DNA of 64,000 nucleotides from the NCBI RefSeq assembly GCF_030817195.1, contig NZ_JAUSYZ010000001.1:3286001-3350000 (forward strand), given 5' to 3'. Shown here piece by piece: positions 8,257 to 17,186 of the stretch. The translations under genes and the position numbers were made by a program. The first letter of the stretch is position 1. The number at the start of each line of letters is the position of its first letter. Below the pieces are notes generated by a model. The model had not been told where the DNA came from and did not search any database. It worked only from the letters and a program-made list of their open reading frames with translations. The DNA is from Arthrobacter globiformis. Its GTDB lineage: Bacteria; Actinomycetota; Actinomycetes; Actinomycetales; Micrococcaceae.

Positions 8257-9108
8257 ATGCAGTACCAGACCTGGGGCGCGCAGGAGATCGCAGCGCCCGC
8301 CAAGAACAGCCTGCCCGAGGTGCCGGTGGAGCGCGGCATGGTGCTCGAGGATGTCCAGTCCGGCTGGGTGGGCGCAGTGACCCGGGTGGAGAAGTCCGGC
8401 GGCATGCACCTGGTGGCGCTCGAAGACCGCCGCGGAAAGTCACGGTCCTTCAAGCTGGGCTTCGGATTCCTCCTGGAGGGGCAGCCGATCCGCCTGATGC
8501 CCCCGGCCCCCAAGGCAAAGCCCGCAGGGCAGGGCGCCGCACGGACGGCGTCGGGTTCGGTCCGGGTGGAAGGGCAGCGCGCGCAGGTCGCCAAAGCGAG
8601 CCGGATCTGGGTTGAAGGCAAGCATGATGCCGAACTCGTGGAAAAAGTCTGGGGCGACGACCTCCGGGTGGAGGGCATCGTCGTCGAGCCCCTCCATGGC
8701 ATCGACGACCTGGCGGCCGCAGTTGCCTCCTTCCGCCCCGGTCCCGGCCGCCGGCTGGGCGTTCTGGTGGACCACCTGGTCCCGGATTCCAAGGAGTCCA
8801 GGATCGCCGACGCTGTGATGGCGTCCCCGGGCGCCGCCGGGAACGTGCTGATCGTGGGCCACCCCTACGTCGACGTCTGGCAGGCGATCCGGCCATCGGT
8901 ACTTGGCATTCCGCAGTGGCCGGTGGTGCCGCGCGGCACAGACTGGAAAACCGGTATCCTCACCGCCTTCGGCTGGCCGCACGAGACCAAGGAAGACATT
9001 GGCCTGGGCTGGCAGAAACTCCTCGGCGCCGTGCGCACCTACGCCGACCTCGAGCCTGCCCTGCTGGGCCGGGTGGAAGAAGTCATCGATTTCCTCACGG
9101 TTCCATAG
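8257..9108 (+). CDS. DUF3097-family protein
   Basis: This 283-residue protein matches the actinobacteria-specific DUF3097 family by overall pattern. Recognisable blocks are GMVLEDVQSGWVGAVTRVEKSGG, a central SRIWVEGKHDAELVEKVWGDDLR followed by VEPLHGIDD, and LGVLVDHLVPDSKESRIADAV. The WVEGKHDAELV and LVDHLVP segments resemble a TOPRIM-like fold, which would suggest nucleic-acid handling, but this is inference. ATG 8257 was chosen because conserved sequence begins soon after; no strong ribosome-binding site is visible. It is transcribed divergently from hrcA across the CIRCE region. No function is established. Confidence 0.8.
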   Translation: MQYQTWGAQEIAAPAKNSLPEVPVERGMVLEDVQSGWVGAVTRVEKSGGMHLVALEDRRGKSRSFKLGFGFLLEGQPIRLMPPAPKAKPAGQGAARTASGSVRVEGQRAQVAKASRIWVEGKHDAELVEKVWGDDLRVEGIVVEPLHGIDDLAAAVASFRPGPGRRLGVLVDHLVPDSKESRIADAVMASPGAAGNVLIVGHPYVDVWQAIRPSVLGIPQWPVVPRGTDWKTGILTAFGWPHETKEDIGLGWQKLLGAVRTYADLEPALLGRVEEVIDFLTVP

Positions 9109-9243
9109 ATCCGGTCCCGCGATTCGGCGTTGAGCCCGCGATTGCCCGTACGGGCCGGTATCCTTGGTACGGCACCACGCCGCACCGCGGCCCCGGCGCC
9201 CTCCAACGCACTATCGCACCAACGCAAGCTAAAGGAAGACACC

Positions 9244-9663
9244 GTGGCAGACGACGCTCGCGACCGCAGGGACACACAGTCCGGCCAGGACCTGCCCCAG
9301 TACCATGGGGTTCCGGCCAACGCGCTTCCGCTGACCGCCAGCGAGGACCGGCAGTGGGCCACCCTGGCGCACTTCGGCGGCATCCTCGGCTGTGTTCCGG
9401 CGCTGCTGATTTACCTCATCTTCCGCGACCGCGGCCCATTCACCGCACAGGAGTCCAAGGAAGCCCTCAACTTCACCCTGCCGCCGACGATTGCGGCCTT
9501 CGTGGCCAACCTGCTGGTGCTGCTTCCCGTCGTCGGCAATCTGTTCGCCGTCGTGGCCACGCTCATCTGGATTGCGCTGACCTGCTTCGCGGTGTCCGCG
9601 GGCGTCCACGTCAACAAGGGCCAGCCGCACCGGTACCAGTACAACCTCCGCTGGATTAAGTAG
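9244..9663 (+). CDS. DUF4870 (Tic20-like) membrane protein
   Basis: This 139-residue protein has a hydrophilic N-terminus (about 1-40) followed by three hydrophobic segments: around 45-65 (GGILGCVPALLIYLIF), 80-105 (PPTIAAFVANLLVLLPVVGNLF) and 105-125 (AVVATLIWIALTCFAVSAGV). The motif GPFTAQESKEALNF is characteristic of DUF4870 proteins. GTG 9244 was chosen for the AAAGGAAG ribosome-binding site at about 9230-9237; an extension to 9130 has a random-looking Arg/Ala/Pro-rich sequence. It is downstream of the DUF3097 gene on the same strand. Function unknown. Confidence 0.85.
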   Translation: MADDARDRRDTQSGQDLPQYHGVPANALPLTASEDRQWATLAHFGGILGCVPALLIYLIFRDRGPFTAQESKEALNFTLPPTIAAFVANLLVLLPVVGNLFAVVATLIWIALTCFAVSAGVHVNKGQPHRYQYNLRWIK

Positions 9664-9745
9664 TCCCCACCCGCACCCTAGCGCAAGCCCGGCCAGGGAA
9701 CCCTGCGGGCGCGGGCTCAGCGCAGGCAGGCGGCGTGGCCATACG

Positions 9746-10975
9746 CTAGTCGGGCAGGATCCTGCGGACCACGGCGTCCGCCAGCAGGCGGCCCTTCAGC
9801 GTAAGAACCAGGCGGCCCCGGAAGGCCTCCTCGGGCACCACGAGGCCGTCGGCGATCAGCCCGGCCACGGCCTTCCGGCCTGAGGGCGAGAGCGCAGCGG
9901 TTTCCAGCCCGGAAGAAAGCCGGGCTTCCAGCATGACCTTTTCGACGCTCCGGGTTTCCGCGTCAAGGGTCTCCCGGCCTGCCGCCGGTGAAGCGCCTGA
10001 GCCAAGCCGGCCGGCATACGCGGTGGGGTGCTTGACGTTCCACCAGCGCACCCCGCCCACATGCGAGTGCGCGCCGGGTCCGATGCCCCACCAGTCGTCC
10101 CCGCGCCAGTAGGCGAGGTTGTGACGGCACGCCTGCTCCGGCGTCGCGGACCAGTTGCTGACCTCGTACCAGCGCAGGCCGGCGTCGGAAATCATCCGGT
10201 CGGCGAGTTCATATTTATCGGCGTGGTCGTCGTCGTCGATTCCCGGAACTTCGCCACGGCGGATCTGGGCGGCGAGCTTGGTGCCGTCCTCCACAATCAG
10301 CGCGTAGGCGCTGATGTGGTCCGGCCGGTACGAGAGTGCGGTTTCCAGCGAAAAGCGCCAGTCCTCCAGTGACTCGCCGGGGGTGCCGTAGATGAGGTCC
10401 AGGCTGACGGCGAGTCCGGCGTCGCGCGCCCACTGCACCACGAGCGGGACACGGCTCGGAGTGTGGGTGCGGTCGAGGACCTTCAGCACGTGCGGCACGG
10501 CCGACTGCATGCCGAAGGAGACGCGTGTGAAGCCCGCGTCCGCGAGCAGCTGCAAAGACTCCGGCGTGACGGAATCCGGGTTGGCTTCCGTGGTCACCTC
10601 GGCACCGGGTTCGATCCCCCAGGTGTCGATGGCGGCCCGGAGGATTCGCGCCAGGTCCTCGGCCGGCAGAAGCGTGGGCGTGCCGCCGCCGAAGAAGACG
10701 GTGCTCAGCTTGCGGGCAGGCAGGCCCGACTCCGCAAGGACCCGAGCGGCAAAGTCCACCTCCGAGATGGCGGTAGAGGCGTAGGCGTCCTGGGATGCGC
10801 CGCCGCCAAGCTCGGTTGCTGTGTAGGTGTTGAAGTCGCAGTAGCCGCAGCGCACCGCGCAAAACGGGATGTGCACGTAGAGCCCGAAGGCCCGGTGGGC
10901 TGCACCGCTGGCCGCCTGCGCCGGCAGGAGGCCATCCGACGGCGCGGGGTCACCCAGGGGAAGAACGCTAGGCAT
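9746..10975 (-). CDS. hemW: Radical SAM heme chaperone HemW (HemN-like)
   Basis: This 409-residue radical SAM protein carries the [4Fe-4S] motif PFCAVRCGYCDF (CxxxCxxC) near residue 45, followed by VFFGGGTPTLLPAEDL and the C-terminal HemN domain. The HemW type lacks the extra N-terminal residues of true coproporphyrinogen dehydrogenase HemN and is thought to act as a heme chaperone; annotation pipelines often label it HemN. The ATG start is 39 bases after the lepA stop. The lepA-hemW pair is a common actinobacterial arrangement and suggests one transcript. Confidence 0.92.
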   Translation of the reverse strand: MPSVLPLGDPAPSDGLLPAQAASGAAHRAFGLYVHIPFCAVRCGYCDFNTYTATELGGGASQDAYASTAISEVDFAARVLAESGLPARKLSTVFFGGGTPTLLPAEDLARILRAAIDTWGIEPGAEVTTEANPDSVTPESLQLLADAGFTRVSFGMQSAVPHVLKVLDRTHTPSRVPLVVQWARDAGLAVSLDLIYGTPGESLEDWRFSLETALSYRPDHISAYALIVEDGTKLAAQIRRGEVPGIDDDDHADKYELADRMISDAGLRWYEVSNWSATPEQACRHNLAYWRGDDWWGIGPGAHSHVGGVRWWNVKHPTAYAGRLGSGASPAAGRETLDAETRSVEKVMLEARLSSGLETAALSPSGRKAVAGLIADGLVVPEEAFRGRLVLTLKGRLLADAVVRRILPD

Positions 10976-11014
10976 GCGTGCGGCCTCCGGAGGTTCCAGC
11001 CACGGTCTTCACCA

Positions 11015-12868
11015 CTACTTCTTGGCCTTGTCCTTGGATTCGTCGGTGGTCAGGGCGGCGATGAAGGCTTCCTGCGGCACTTCCACGCGCCCCACCATCT
11101 TCATGCGCTTCTTGCCTTCCTTCTGCTTTTCCAGCAGTTTGCGCTTACGGGAGATGTCACCGCCGTAGCACTTGGCCAGAACGTCCTTGCGGATGGCGCG
11201 GATGGACTCGCGGGCGATGATCCGGGACCCGATGGCCGCCTGGATGGGCACCTCGAACTGCTGGCGCGGGATGAGTTCGCGCAGCTTGCCGGTCATCATC
11301 ACGCCGTAGGCATAGGCCTTGTCCTTGTGGGTGATGGCGCTGAAGGCGTCCACCTGTTCGCCCTGGAGCAGGATGTCCACCTTGACAAGGTCGGCGACCT
11401 GTTCGCCGTCGGCCTTCCAGTCCAGCGAGGCGTAGCCGCGCGTCTTGGACTTGAGCAGGTCGAAGAAGTCGAAAACAATTTCGGCCAACGGCATCCAGTA
11501 CCGCAGCTCAACCCGGTCCTCGGACAGGTAGTCCATGCCGCGCATGACGCCGCGGCGGCCCTGGCAGAGCTCCATGATGGCACCGACGAACTCGTTGGGC
11601 GCGAGGATTGTCGCGGCCACCATGGGTTCGCGGACCTCGTTGATCTTCCCGGAGGGGAATTCGCTGGGGTTGGTCACAGTGACCACGTTCTTGTCCTCGA
11701 GCGTGACCTCGTAGACCACGTTCGGGGCCGTGGAGATCAGGTCCAGGTTGAATTCGCGTTCGAGGCGCTCACGGACGATCTCCAGGTGCAGCAGGCCGAG
11801 GAAGCCCACGCGGAAGCCGAAGCCGAGTGCTGCGGAGGTTTCCGGTTCGTAGATCAGGGCGGCGTCGTTCAGCTTGAGCTTGTCCAGCGCGTCGCGGAGC
11901 ACCGGGTAGTCGGTGCCGTCCAGCGGGTAGAGGCCTGAGAACACCATCGGCTTGGGATCCGCATAGCCGCTCAGCGATTCCGCGGCCGGCTTGGCGAGGT
12001 TGGTGACGGTGTCGCCCACCTTCGACTGGCGGACATCCTTCACGCCGGTGATGAGATACCCCACCTCGCCGACGCCCAGGCCCTTAGACGGGATGGGCTC
12101 CGGGGAGCTGACACCGATTTCCAGGAGTTCGTGGCTGGCCTTGGTGGACATCATCTGGATCCGCTCACGCGGGTGCAGCATGCCGTCCACCACGCGGACA
12201 TAGGTGACCACGCCGCGGTACGTGTCGTAGACGGAGTCGAAGATCATGGCCCGGGCAGGCGCCTCGGGGTCGCCGACCGGCGCGGGCAGGTCGCGCACGA
12301 TCTTGTCCAGCAGTGCCTCGACACCCACGCCGGTCTTGCCGGAGACCAGCAGCACGTCTTCGGGATCGCCGCCGATCAGGCTGGCCAGCTCGGCGGCGTA
12401 CTTCTCCGGCTGGGCGGCCGGCAGGTCGATCTTGTTCAGGACCGGAATGATGGTGAGGTCGTTTTCCATGGCCAGGTAGAGGTTGGCGAGCGTCTGGGCC
12501 TCGATGCCCTGCGCTGCGTCCACCAACAGAACGGCACCCTCGCAGGCGGCGAGGGAACGGGACACCTCGTAGGTGAAGTCCACGTGGCCCGGCGTGTCGA
12601 TCATGTTCAGGGCGTAGCTCTTGCCATCGAGCTCCCAGGGCATACGGACAGCCTGGGACTTGATGGTGATGCCGCGCTCCCGCTCGATATCCATGCGGTC
12701 CAGATACTGGGCCTTCATGTCGCGGGACTGCACGACGCCGGTGAACTGCAGCATGCGGTCGGCCAGGGTGGACTTACCGTGGTCAATGTGCGCGATGATG
12801 CAGAAATTCCGAATAATGGCCGGATCTGTCGCGGCGGGCACCGGGGCGGTGCGGGCCATGGGAGACAC
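11015..12868 (-). CDS. lepA: Elongation factor 4 (LepA)
   Basis: LepA is a ribosome-associated translational GTPase. The 617-residue protein shows the G1 motif AHIDHGKST, the switch regions (RERGITIKSQ, DTPGHVDFTYEV), NKIDLP and the SGKTG block, then the EF-G-like domains and the LepA-specific C-terminal domain rich in Lys (ending SKDKAKK). GTG at 12866-12868 follows AAGGA by about 8 bases; an internal ATG three codons later is an alternative. It is the first gene of the leftward lepA-hemW unit and diverges from the PemK-like gene across about 180 bases with no clear promoter match. Confidence 0.97.
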   Translation of the reverse strand: MSPMARTAPVPAATDPAIIRNFCIIAHIDHGKSTLADRMLQFTGVVQSRDMKAQYLDRMDIERERGITIKSQAVRMPWELDGKSYALNMIDTPGHVDFTYEVSRSLAACEGAVLLVDAAQGIEAQTLANLYLAMENDLTIIPVLNKIDLPAAQPEKYAAELASLIGGDPEDVLLVSGKTGVGVEALLDKIVRDLPAPVGDPEAPARAMIFDSVYDTYRGVVTYVRVVDGMLHPRERIQMMSTKASHELLEIGVSSPEPIPSKGLGVGEVGYLITGVKDVRQSKVGDTVTNLAKPAAESLSGYADPKPMVFSGLYPLDGTDYPVLRDALDKLKLNDAALIYEPETSAALGFGFRVGFLGLLHLEIVRERLEREFNLDLISTAPNVVYEVTLEDKNVVTVTNPSEFPSGKINEVREPMVAATILAPNEFVGAIMELCQGRRGVMRGMDYLSEDRVELRYWMPLAEIVFDFFDLLKSKTRGYASLDWKADGEQVADLVKVDILLQGEQVDAFSAITHKDKAYAYGVMMTGKLRELIPRQQFEVPIQAAIGSRIIARESIRAIRKDVLAKCYGGDISRKRKLLEKQKEGKKRMKMVGRVEVPQEAFIAALTTDESKDKAKK

Positions 12869-13050
12869 GCAGGGTCCTTACTGTTGGCATTTCAGCGGCG
12901 TTGTTCAGGCTGAACTCTGGCCATCCTGCTGCCTGCCGCAATATCTGAACTTCTAGTCTCCCACGTCCCGGGCGCTGGCAGTACATCTTGCGCGCCCCGC
13001 ACGCCCTGAGGCCCGGCAGTTCCGGAGGCCGCGCCGGTAGGGTGGCCCGC

Positions 13051-13611
13051 ATGGCATTGAACTTCTCCTCCATCGGCGGCGCCGTCCGAGCATCGCTCCG
13101 CTTCCTCGGCGTGCTGAGGAAACCGGCGGACCCAACTCCGGCACCCGCCACTCGGGCGCCCGCCCGGGGCAGGTCCGGAAACGCACCCCGGCTCCGGGCC
13201 GGCGTAACGGGGACCTACCCGGGCGACTTCACCGGCACGGCGGCGCTGCGGTACTCCCCTTCCCCGGACGGTCACCCGGACCCCGGCGAGATCGTGTGGA
13301 CCTGGGTTCCCTTCGAAGAAGACCATTCACAGGGCAAGGACCGGCCGGTCCTCCTCGTTGGCAGCCATGGGCGGTACCTGCTGGGTCTGATGCTGACCAG
13401 CAGGGACCATGACGGCCACCCGCGTGCCCGCCGCGATTACGTGGATATCGGCACGGGCCCCTGGGACAGGCAGGGTCGCCCCAGCGAAGCCAAGCTGGAC
13501 CGCGTCCTGCAGATCCATCCGGCCGACATACGGCGCGAGGGCTCGGTTCTGGAGCGGAAGAAGTTCAGGCTGGTGGCGGACGAGTTACGGCTGCTGCACG
13601 GCTGGAAATGA
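13051..13611 (+). CDS. PemK/MazF-like domain protein
   Basis: This 186-residue protein has a basic, Pro/Ala-rich N-terminal third (about 1-50) followed by a PemK/MazF-like beta-barrel region (VTGTYPGDFTGTAALRYSPSPDGHPDPGEIVWTWVPFEEDHSQGKDRPVLLVG...). GEIVWTWVPFEED and the KDRPVLLV strand match the toxin-fold pattern (GdIvwv...kkRPvlVl). MazF/PemK proteins are endoribonucleases, but the long N-terminus and the lack of any adjacent small antitoxin gene argue for a stand-alone chromosomal relative that may not be a toxin. ATG 13051 was chosen because conserved sequence starts shortly after. It sits alone between lepA and rpsT. Confidence 0.75.
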   Translation: MALNFSSIGGAVRASLRFLGVLRKPADPTPAPATRAPARGRSGNAPRLRAGVTGTYPGDFTGTAALRYSPSPDGHPDPGEIVWTWVPFEEDHSQGKDRPVLLVGSHGRYLLGLMLTSRDHDGHPRARRDYVDIGTGPWDRQGRPSEAKLDRVLQIHPADIRREGSVLERKKFRLVADELRLLHGWK

Positions 13612-13796
13612 CGCCGGCGCGCCGTCCGCGGGCTAAATGGCCACAAATGGCCGCGACCTGCTAATATTTATAGCTGTGTGTCCGTGCAGGTCGACGGTCA
13701 CTGATGGCTGGCCGCCATAGGTATCCCCACGCCGCTCAGTCAAGGCCAGCTTGAAAGCCCTCTAGACCATTTCCGCATTACAAAGAGAGTTCACAC

Positions 13797-14057
13797 GTGG
13801 CAAATATCAAGTCCCAGAAGAAGCGCATCCTGACCAACGAGAAGGCTCGCCTGCGCAACAATGCAGTCAAGTCCGAGCTGAAGACGGCCATCCGCGCCGT
13901 CAACACCGCCGTTGAGTCCTCCGACAAGGAAGCTGCTACTACTGCGCTCGTTTCTGCCAGCCGTAAGCTGGACAAGGCTGTCAGCAAGGGTGTTCTGCAC
14001 AAGAACAACGCTGCAAACCGCAAGTCGGCGATCTCCAAGAAGGTCAACGCACTCTAA
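13797..14057 (+). CDS. rpsT: 30S ribosomal protein S20
   Basis: The 86-residue, Lys/Ala-rich protein is a clear S20: ANIKSQKKRILTNEKARLRNNAVKSELKTAIR at the N-terminus and KGVLHKNNAANRKSAISKKVNAL at the C-terminus. It binds 16S rRNA in the 30S subunit. The GTG start at 13797 follows AGAGAG at about 13781-13786. Upstream (13660-13672) is an AT-rich stretch CTAATATTTATAG that may hold the promoter. The gene is monocistronic and followed by a strong hairpin terminator; holA lies convergently downstream, a common arrangement. Confidence 0.98.
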   Translation: MANIKSQKKRILTNEKARLRNNAVKSELKTAIRAVNTAVESSDKEAATTALVSASRKLDKAVSKGVLHKNNAANRKSAISKKVNAL

Positions 14058-14086
14058 GGTTTTCCAGTTCATCTGAACTGATGCTT

Positions 14087-14122
14087 GTGGCCGGCACCGT
14101 TGGTGCCGGCCACTTCTCTTTT
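14087..14122 (+). terminator. Rho-independent terminator of rpsT
   Basis: A perfect 12-base stem GTGGCCGGCACC (14087-14098) pairs with 14102-14113 around a 3-base loop and is followed by TTCTCTTTT. It lies 30 bases after the rpsT stop codon. Confidence 0.9.
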
Positions 14123-14288
14123 AACCTCCGACGGCGGTGCTTCCGACGACGGCCCCGGACCCCCGCCCCCTGGCCGCCTAACGTGGGCAAGGGCGAGTCC
14201 GGTCGTCAGTCACAACTGCCCCCTGACCCCCGGCCTGCAAATTGACCGGGTCTGCAAGCTGACCCGGCGCCTACATGCCGGGTTAGTA
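14123..14288. other. Convergent gap between rpsT and holA
   Basis: About 166 bases of C-rich sequence with no credible gene. It contains an imperfect tandem of about 17 bases beginning CTGCAA (14235-14250 and 14252-14267), sharing CTGCAA--TGACC-GG. No conserved signal was recognised. Confidence 0.4.
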
Positions 14289-15302
14289 CTAGCGGCCGCG
14301 GGCAGCAGCGGCTATCACGGTCACGGCGTGTTCCACGGCGTAGACAGGATCACGCGATAGTCCCTTGACCTGCGCGTCGGCTTCGGCGGTGACCTGGATA
14401 GATCGCGCAAGGCCCTCCGGCGTCCACCTCCGAACGTCCCGCTGCGCCTGCTCCACCAGCCACGGCTGCATGCCCAACTGCTTGGCGATGTGCGCCGCCG
14501 AGCCCTTGGCGCCGGCGACCTTGGCGACTGTCCGCAGCTTCGCCGCCAGGGCCGCGACCAGCGGCACCGGGTCGGCGCCCGTGGCCAGAGCGTGACGGAG
14601 TGTGGACAGGGCCACCGGACCGTTGCCTGCCATCGCGGCGTCTGCCACCTTGAAGGCCGTTGCTTCGACCCTGCCGCCGTAGTAGCGGTCGACCATGTCA
14701 GCGTCAACGGCCGTGGAGGCGTCGGCAATGAGCTGGCTGCACGCCGCCGCCAGCTCGGACAGGTTGGCGCCGACCGCGTTGACCAGGGACTGCACTGCTT
14801 CCGGAGTGATCCGCCTGCCGGCGGCCTTGAACTCCGCGGTGACAAAGGCTGTCTTTTCCGCATCTTTTTTCAGCGGCTGGCAGTCGACGGTCGGCCATCC
14901 CCCGGCCTTTACGGCGTCGAGCAGCTTCTTGCCGCGGGTTCCGCCGCCGTGCCGGAGCACGAGGACAGCGTCCTGTTCCACGTGCTTGAGATAGGTCAGT
15001 GCGTCTGCCAAGAAGGCGTCGTTCATCGCTTCGAGGCCGTCCACCTCGATCAGCTTGCTCTCGCCGAACAGTGACGGGCTGACATTCATGGCCAGCGCCC
15101 CGGGCTCGTACGCTCCGGCGCTGAGCCTGGTAACTTCCACGTCCGGCGCGGCCGCCCGTACCTGTGTCCGGATACGGTCCATCGCCCGGATGCCGAGGTA
15201 CTCCTCGGGACCCGTGATCAGGACGACTGCCGCAGGGGTTACGTCCCGCCAGGACGCCGAATTGGCTGCCGGCGTCTTCGGTCGTTGCTGGGCAGCGGCC
15301 AC
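14289..15302 (-). CDS. holA: DNA polymerase III subunit delta
   Basis: HolA is the clamp-loader subunit that opens the beta sliding clamp. The 337-residue protein shows the family layout: an N-terminal ATPase-like fold (AAVVLITGPEEYLGIRAMDRIR), the block LIEVDGLEAMNDAFLADALTYL, and the C-terminal helical collar (LGMQPWLVEQAQRDVRRWTPEGLARSIQ). GTG at 15300-15302 follows a strong GGGAGGA site, so the start is well supported even though it lies inside the 3' end of comEC (64-base overlap). The order comEA-comEC-holA is standard in Gram-positive bacteria. Confidence 0.94.
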   Translation of the reverse strand: MAAAQQRPKTPAANSASWRDVTPAAVVLITGPEEYLGIRAMDRIRTQVRAAAPDVEVTRLSAGAYEPGALAMNVSPSLFGESKLIEVDGLEAMNDAFLADALTYLKHVEQDAVLVLRHGGGTRGKKLLDAVKAGGWPTVDCQPLKKDAEKTAFVTAEFKAAGRRITPEAVQSLVNAVGANLSELAAACSQLIADASTAVDADMVDRYYGGRVEATAFKVADAAMAGNGPVALSTLRHALATGADPVPLVAALAAKLRTVAKVAGAKGSAAHIAKQLGMQPWLVEQAQRDVRRWTPEGLARSIQVTAEADAQVKGLSRDPVYAVEHAVTVIAAAARGR

Positions 15303-17185
15303 TGGTGATTCCTCCCGGAGTTCAGATTGCAGACTCTAAGTCTCCCATGACCGCTCGGGCCGCCGCGGCGTAACGTGGCCTCCGGCAGGCGGTCCAGGAG
15401 CCGGACAATGCCGGCGTGCGCGGCGAGAACGAGTTTGATGGTGCCTGCGGGATGCGCGGCCATCCATACGGCGAGCAAGGTCACAATGGAGAACAACACC
15501 ATGGTCAGCAACCCGAACACGCCCTCCGGCCAAGGAGGCGCGGCGCCGGGAAGACCCGCCGTGAACCGGGCGATGGATGCCACACCACCGGCAAAGAAGC
15601 CGGCCACGCCGATCAGTACCGCCGCCAGCCAGGGTGCGAAGGGCAGCAACGCCACGGCAGCCGTGCCCAGGATGGTCACGGGTGCTACGAGCGGGGCAAC
15701 AAGCACATTGGCCAACAGCGAATACGTCGAAAACTGTGGCTGCAGCACCACGATGACGGGGCCGCACAGGACTTGGGCTGACAGGGGTACGGCGATAGCT
15801 GCCGCCACCCAGCGTGGCACGCTCGCTGGAAACCAGCCCATGACGCACCGGCCCAGCACGATGATCCCGAGCGTGGCAAGGACCGAGAGCAGGAACCCGA
15901 AGCTGACGCCCAGTTCGGGCTCCACGAGCAGCAGGGCAATCACGGCCAGGCAAAGGAAACTCAGCCCGCGGCCGGCCCGGCCGCCTGCCAGGGACGCGAC
16001 AGCAACCGCGCCCATCAGCGATGCCCTCAGCACGCTGGCATCGGGACCCACCATGAGGACGAACAAGCCGAGTCCGGAGAGCGCGACGGCCGCGGCCGGA
16101 CGCCTGGCAAGGCGCAGCGAGCGTGCCGCCAGCAGCAGGGCGCCGAGTATGAGGCTGCAGTTGGCCCCGGAGACGGCCGTCAGGTGAGTCAGGCCCACGG
16201 TTTTCATGGCTGTCTCGAGCTCCTCGCTCAGGCCGCCGGTATCGCCCGTGACCATGCCCGGGAGGAGACCCCTGGCGTCGGGGGCCAGCCAGGCGGCGTC
16301 CGACGCGAAACGCTTGCCCAGGGCGGCAGGCGCCTGCTGCCAATCCTGCGCTGCTGCGACCCTGACGGGCGGTGAGGACGCGCTCAGGATCGCAGCCTCC
16401 ACCCGGCCGGCGTCCGGCGGCCGGAGCTTTCCGGTGACCCGGAGCACCTGGCCGGTGCCAGCGCCCTGCCACTCCTGCCCGCCGATGATGACCACCGGCA
16501 GACGCGCATGCGTTACCTGGCCTCCCGACGTCAATGACAGGGCCACCGCAGCCACTGCCCAGCGTTCGGCACGCCCGGAGGGGCCGGGCGTCTTGAGTGC
16601 ACGGGGTGCCGCGCCGATCTCAGCTTCCGCCACCACCGATGCCCGCCCTTCGACCAGTCCTGCCACCTGCTCGTCGTGGCGCTGGGCCGACGAGACTGCC
16701 GAATGGGCAGTCGATGCCGCGGCAAGCATGAGTGCAGCAGTCAGGGTGGTCAGGAAGCTGTGCCGCCAGTGACCTGCGGCCTTCTTCCTGCGCAAAACGA
16801 TGGCAAGCAGCGCTCCGGCGCACATGGCGAGACCGCCCCACGCGAGCAGGAGTGTGGCTGGTGTCAGCCATGGCGCCGCGACGGTGGCTGTCCACACCAG
16901 TAGTGCAGCCGGGGCAAGGCGAAGGTCGGTACGGCGGCGGGTCGATTCGGTTGCGGCAGCATCCCGTTCGTCGGGCAGCAGACGACGGCGGACGTCAGCC
17001 CGGATCTTCTGTCCGAGTGCTCTCGCGGGACCGGAGCGGGACGTAGGCTGTGACGGCCAATAGTCAGCAGACGCGGAATCGCCAGGGGAAGGTTCGCCCG
17101 GCGTGGAGCCGGCCCGTGGGCAATCCACGGCCGCCTCGACGTAGCGGTGCCACCGGCTGGGCGCGCGTCCGTTCCTGCCGTCCAT
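15239..17185 (-). CDS. comEC: ComEC/Rec2-family membrane protein lacking the C-terminal metallo-beta-lactamase domain
   Basis: ComEC forms the inner-membrane channel for DNA uptake. The 648-residue protein has a hydrophilic N-terminus, early membrane helices and a DUF4131-like region (about 90-270), then the polytopic Competence domain (GLTHLTAVSGANCSLILGALLLAARSLRLARR, about 330-590). Full-length homologues carry a further metallo-beta-lactamase domain of roughly 200 residues. Here the protein ends shortly after the last membrane helices with a low-complexity Arg/Pro-rich tail that overlaps holA by 64 bases. The ATG start is one base after the comEA stop, and no strong ribosome-binding site is visible. 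Whether this short form still works in transformation is unknown. Confidence 0.85.
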   Translation of the reverse strand: MDGRNGRAPSRWHRYVEAAVDCPRAGSTPGEPSPGDSASADYWPSQPTSRSGPARALGQKIRADVRRRLLPDERDAAATESTRRRTDLRLAPAALLVWTATVAAPWLTPATLLLAWGGLAMCAGALLAIVLRRKKAAGHWRHSFLTTLTAALMLAAASTAHSAVSSAQRHDEQVAGLVEGRASVVAEAEIGAAPRALKTPGPSGRAERWAVAAVALSLTSGGQVTHARLPVVIIGGQEWQGAGTGQVLRVTGKLRPPDAGRVEAAILSASSPPVRVAAAQDWQQAPAALGKRFASDAAWLAPDARGLLPGMVTGDTGGLSEELETAMKTVGLTHLTAVSGANCSLILGALLLAARSLRLARRPAAAVALSGLGLFVLMVGPDASVLRASLMGAVAVASLAGGRAGRGLSFLCLAVIALLLVEPELGVSFGFLLSVLATLGIIVLGRCVMGWFPASVPRWVAAAIAVPLSAQVLCGPVIVVLQPQFSTYSLLANVLVAPLVAPVTILGTAAVALLPFAPWLAAVLIGVAGFFAGGVASIARFTAGLPGAAPPWPEGVFGLLTMVLFSIVTLLAVWMAAHPAGTIKLVLAAHAGIVRLLDRLPEATLRRGGPSGHGRLRVCNLNSGRNHQWPLPSNDRRRRQPIRRPGGT

Positions 17186-17186
17186 T

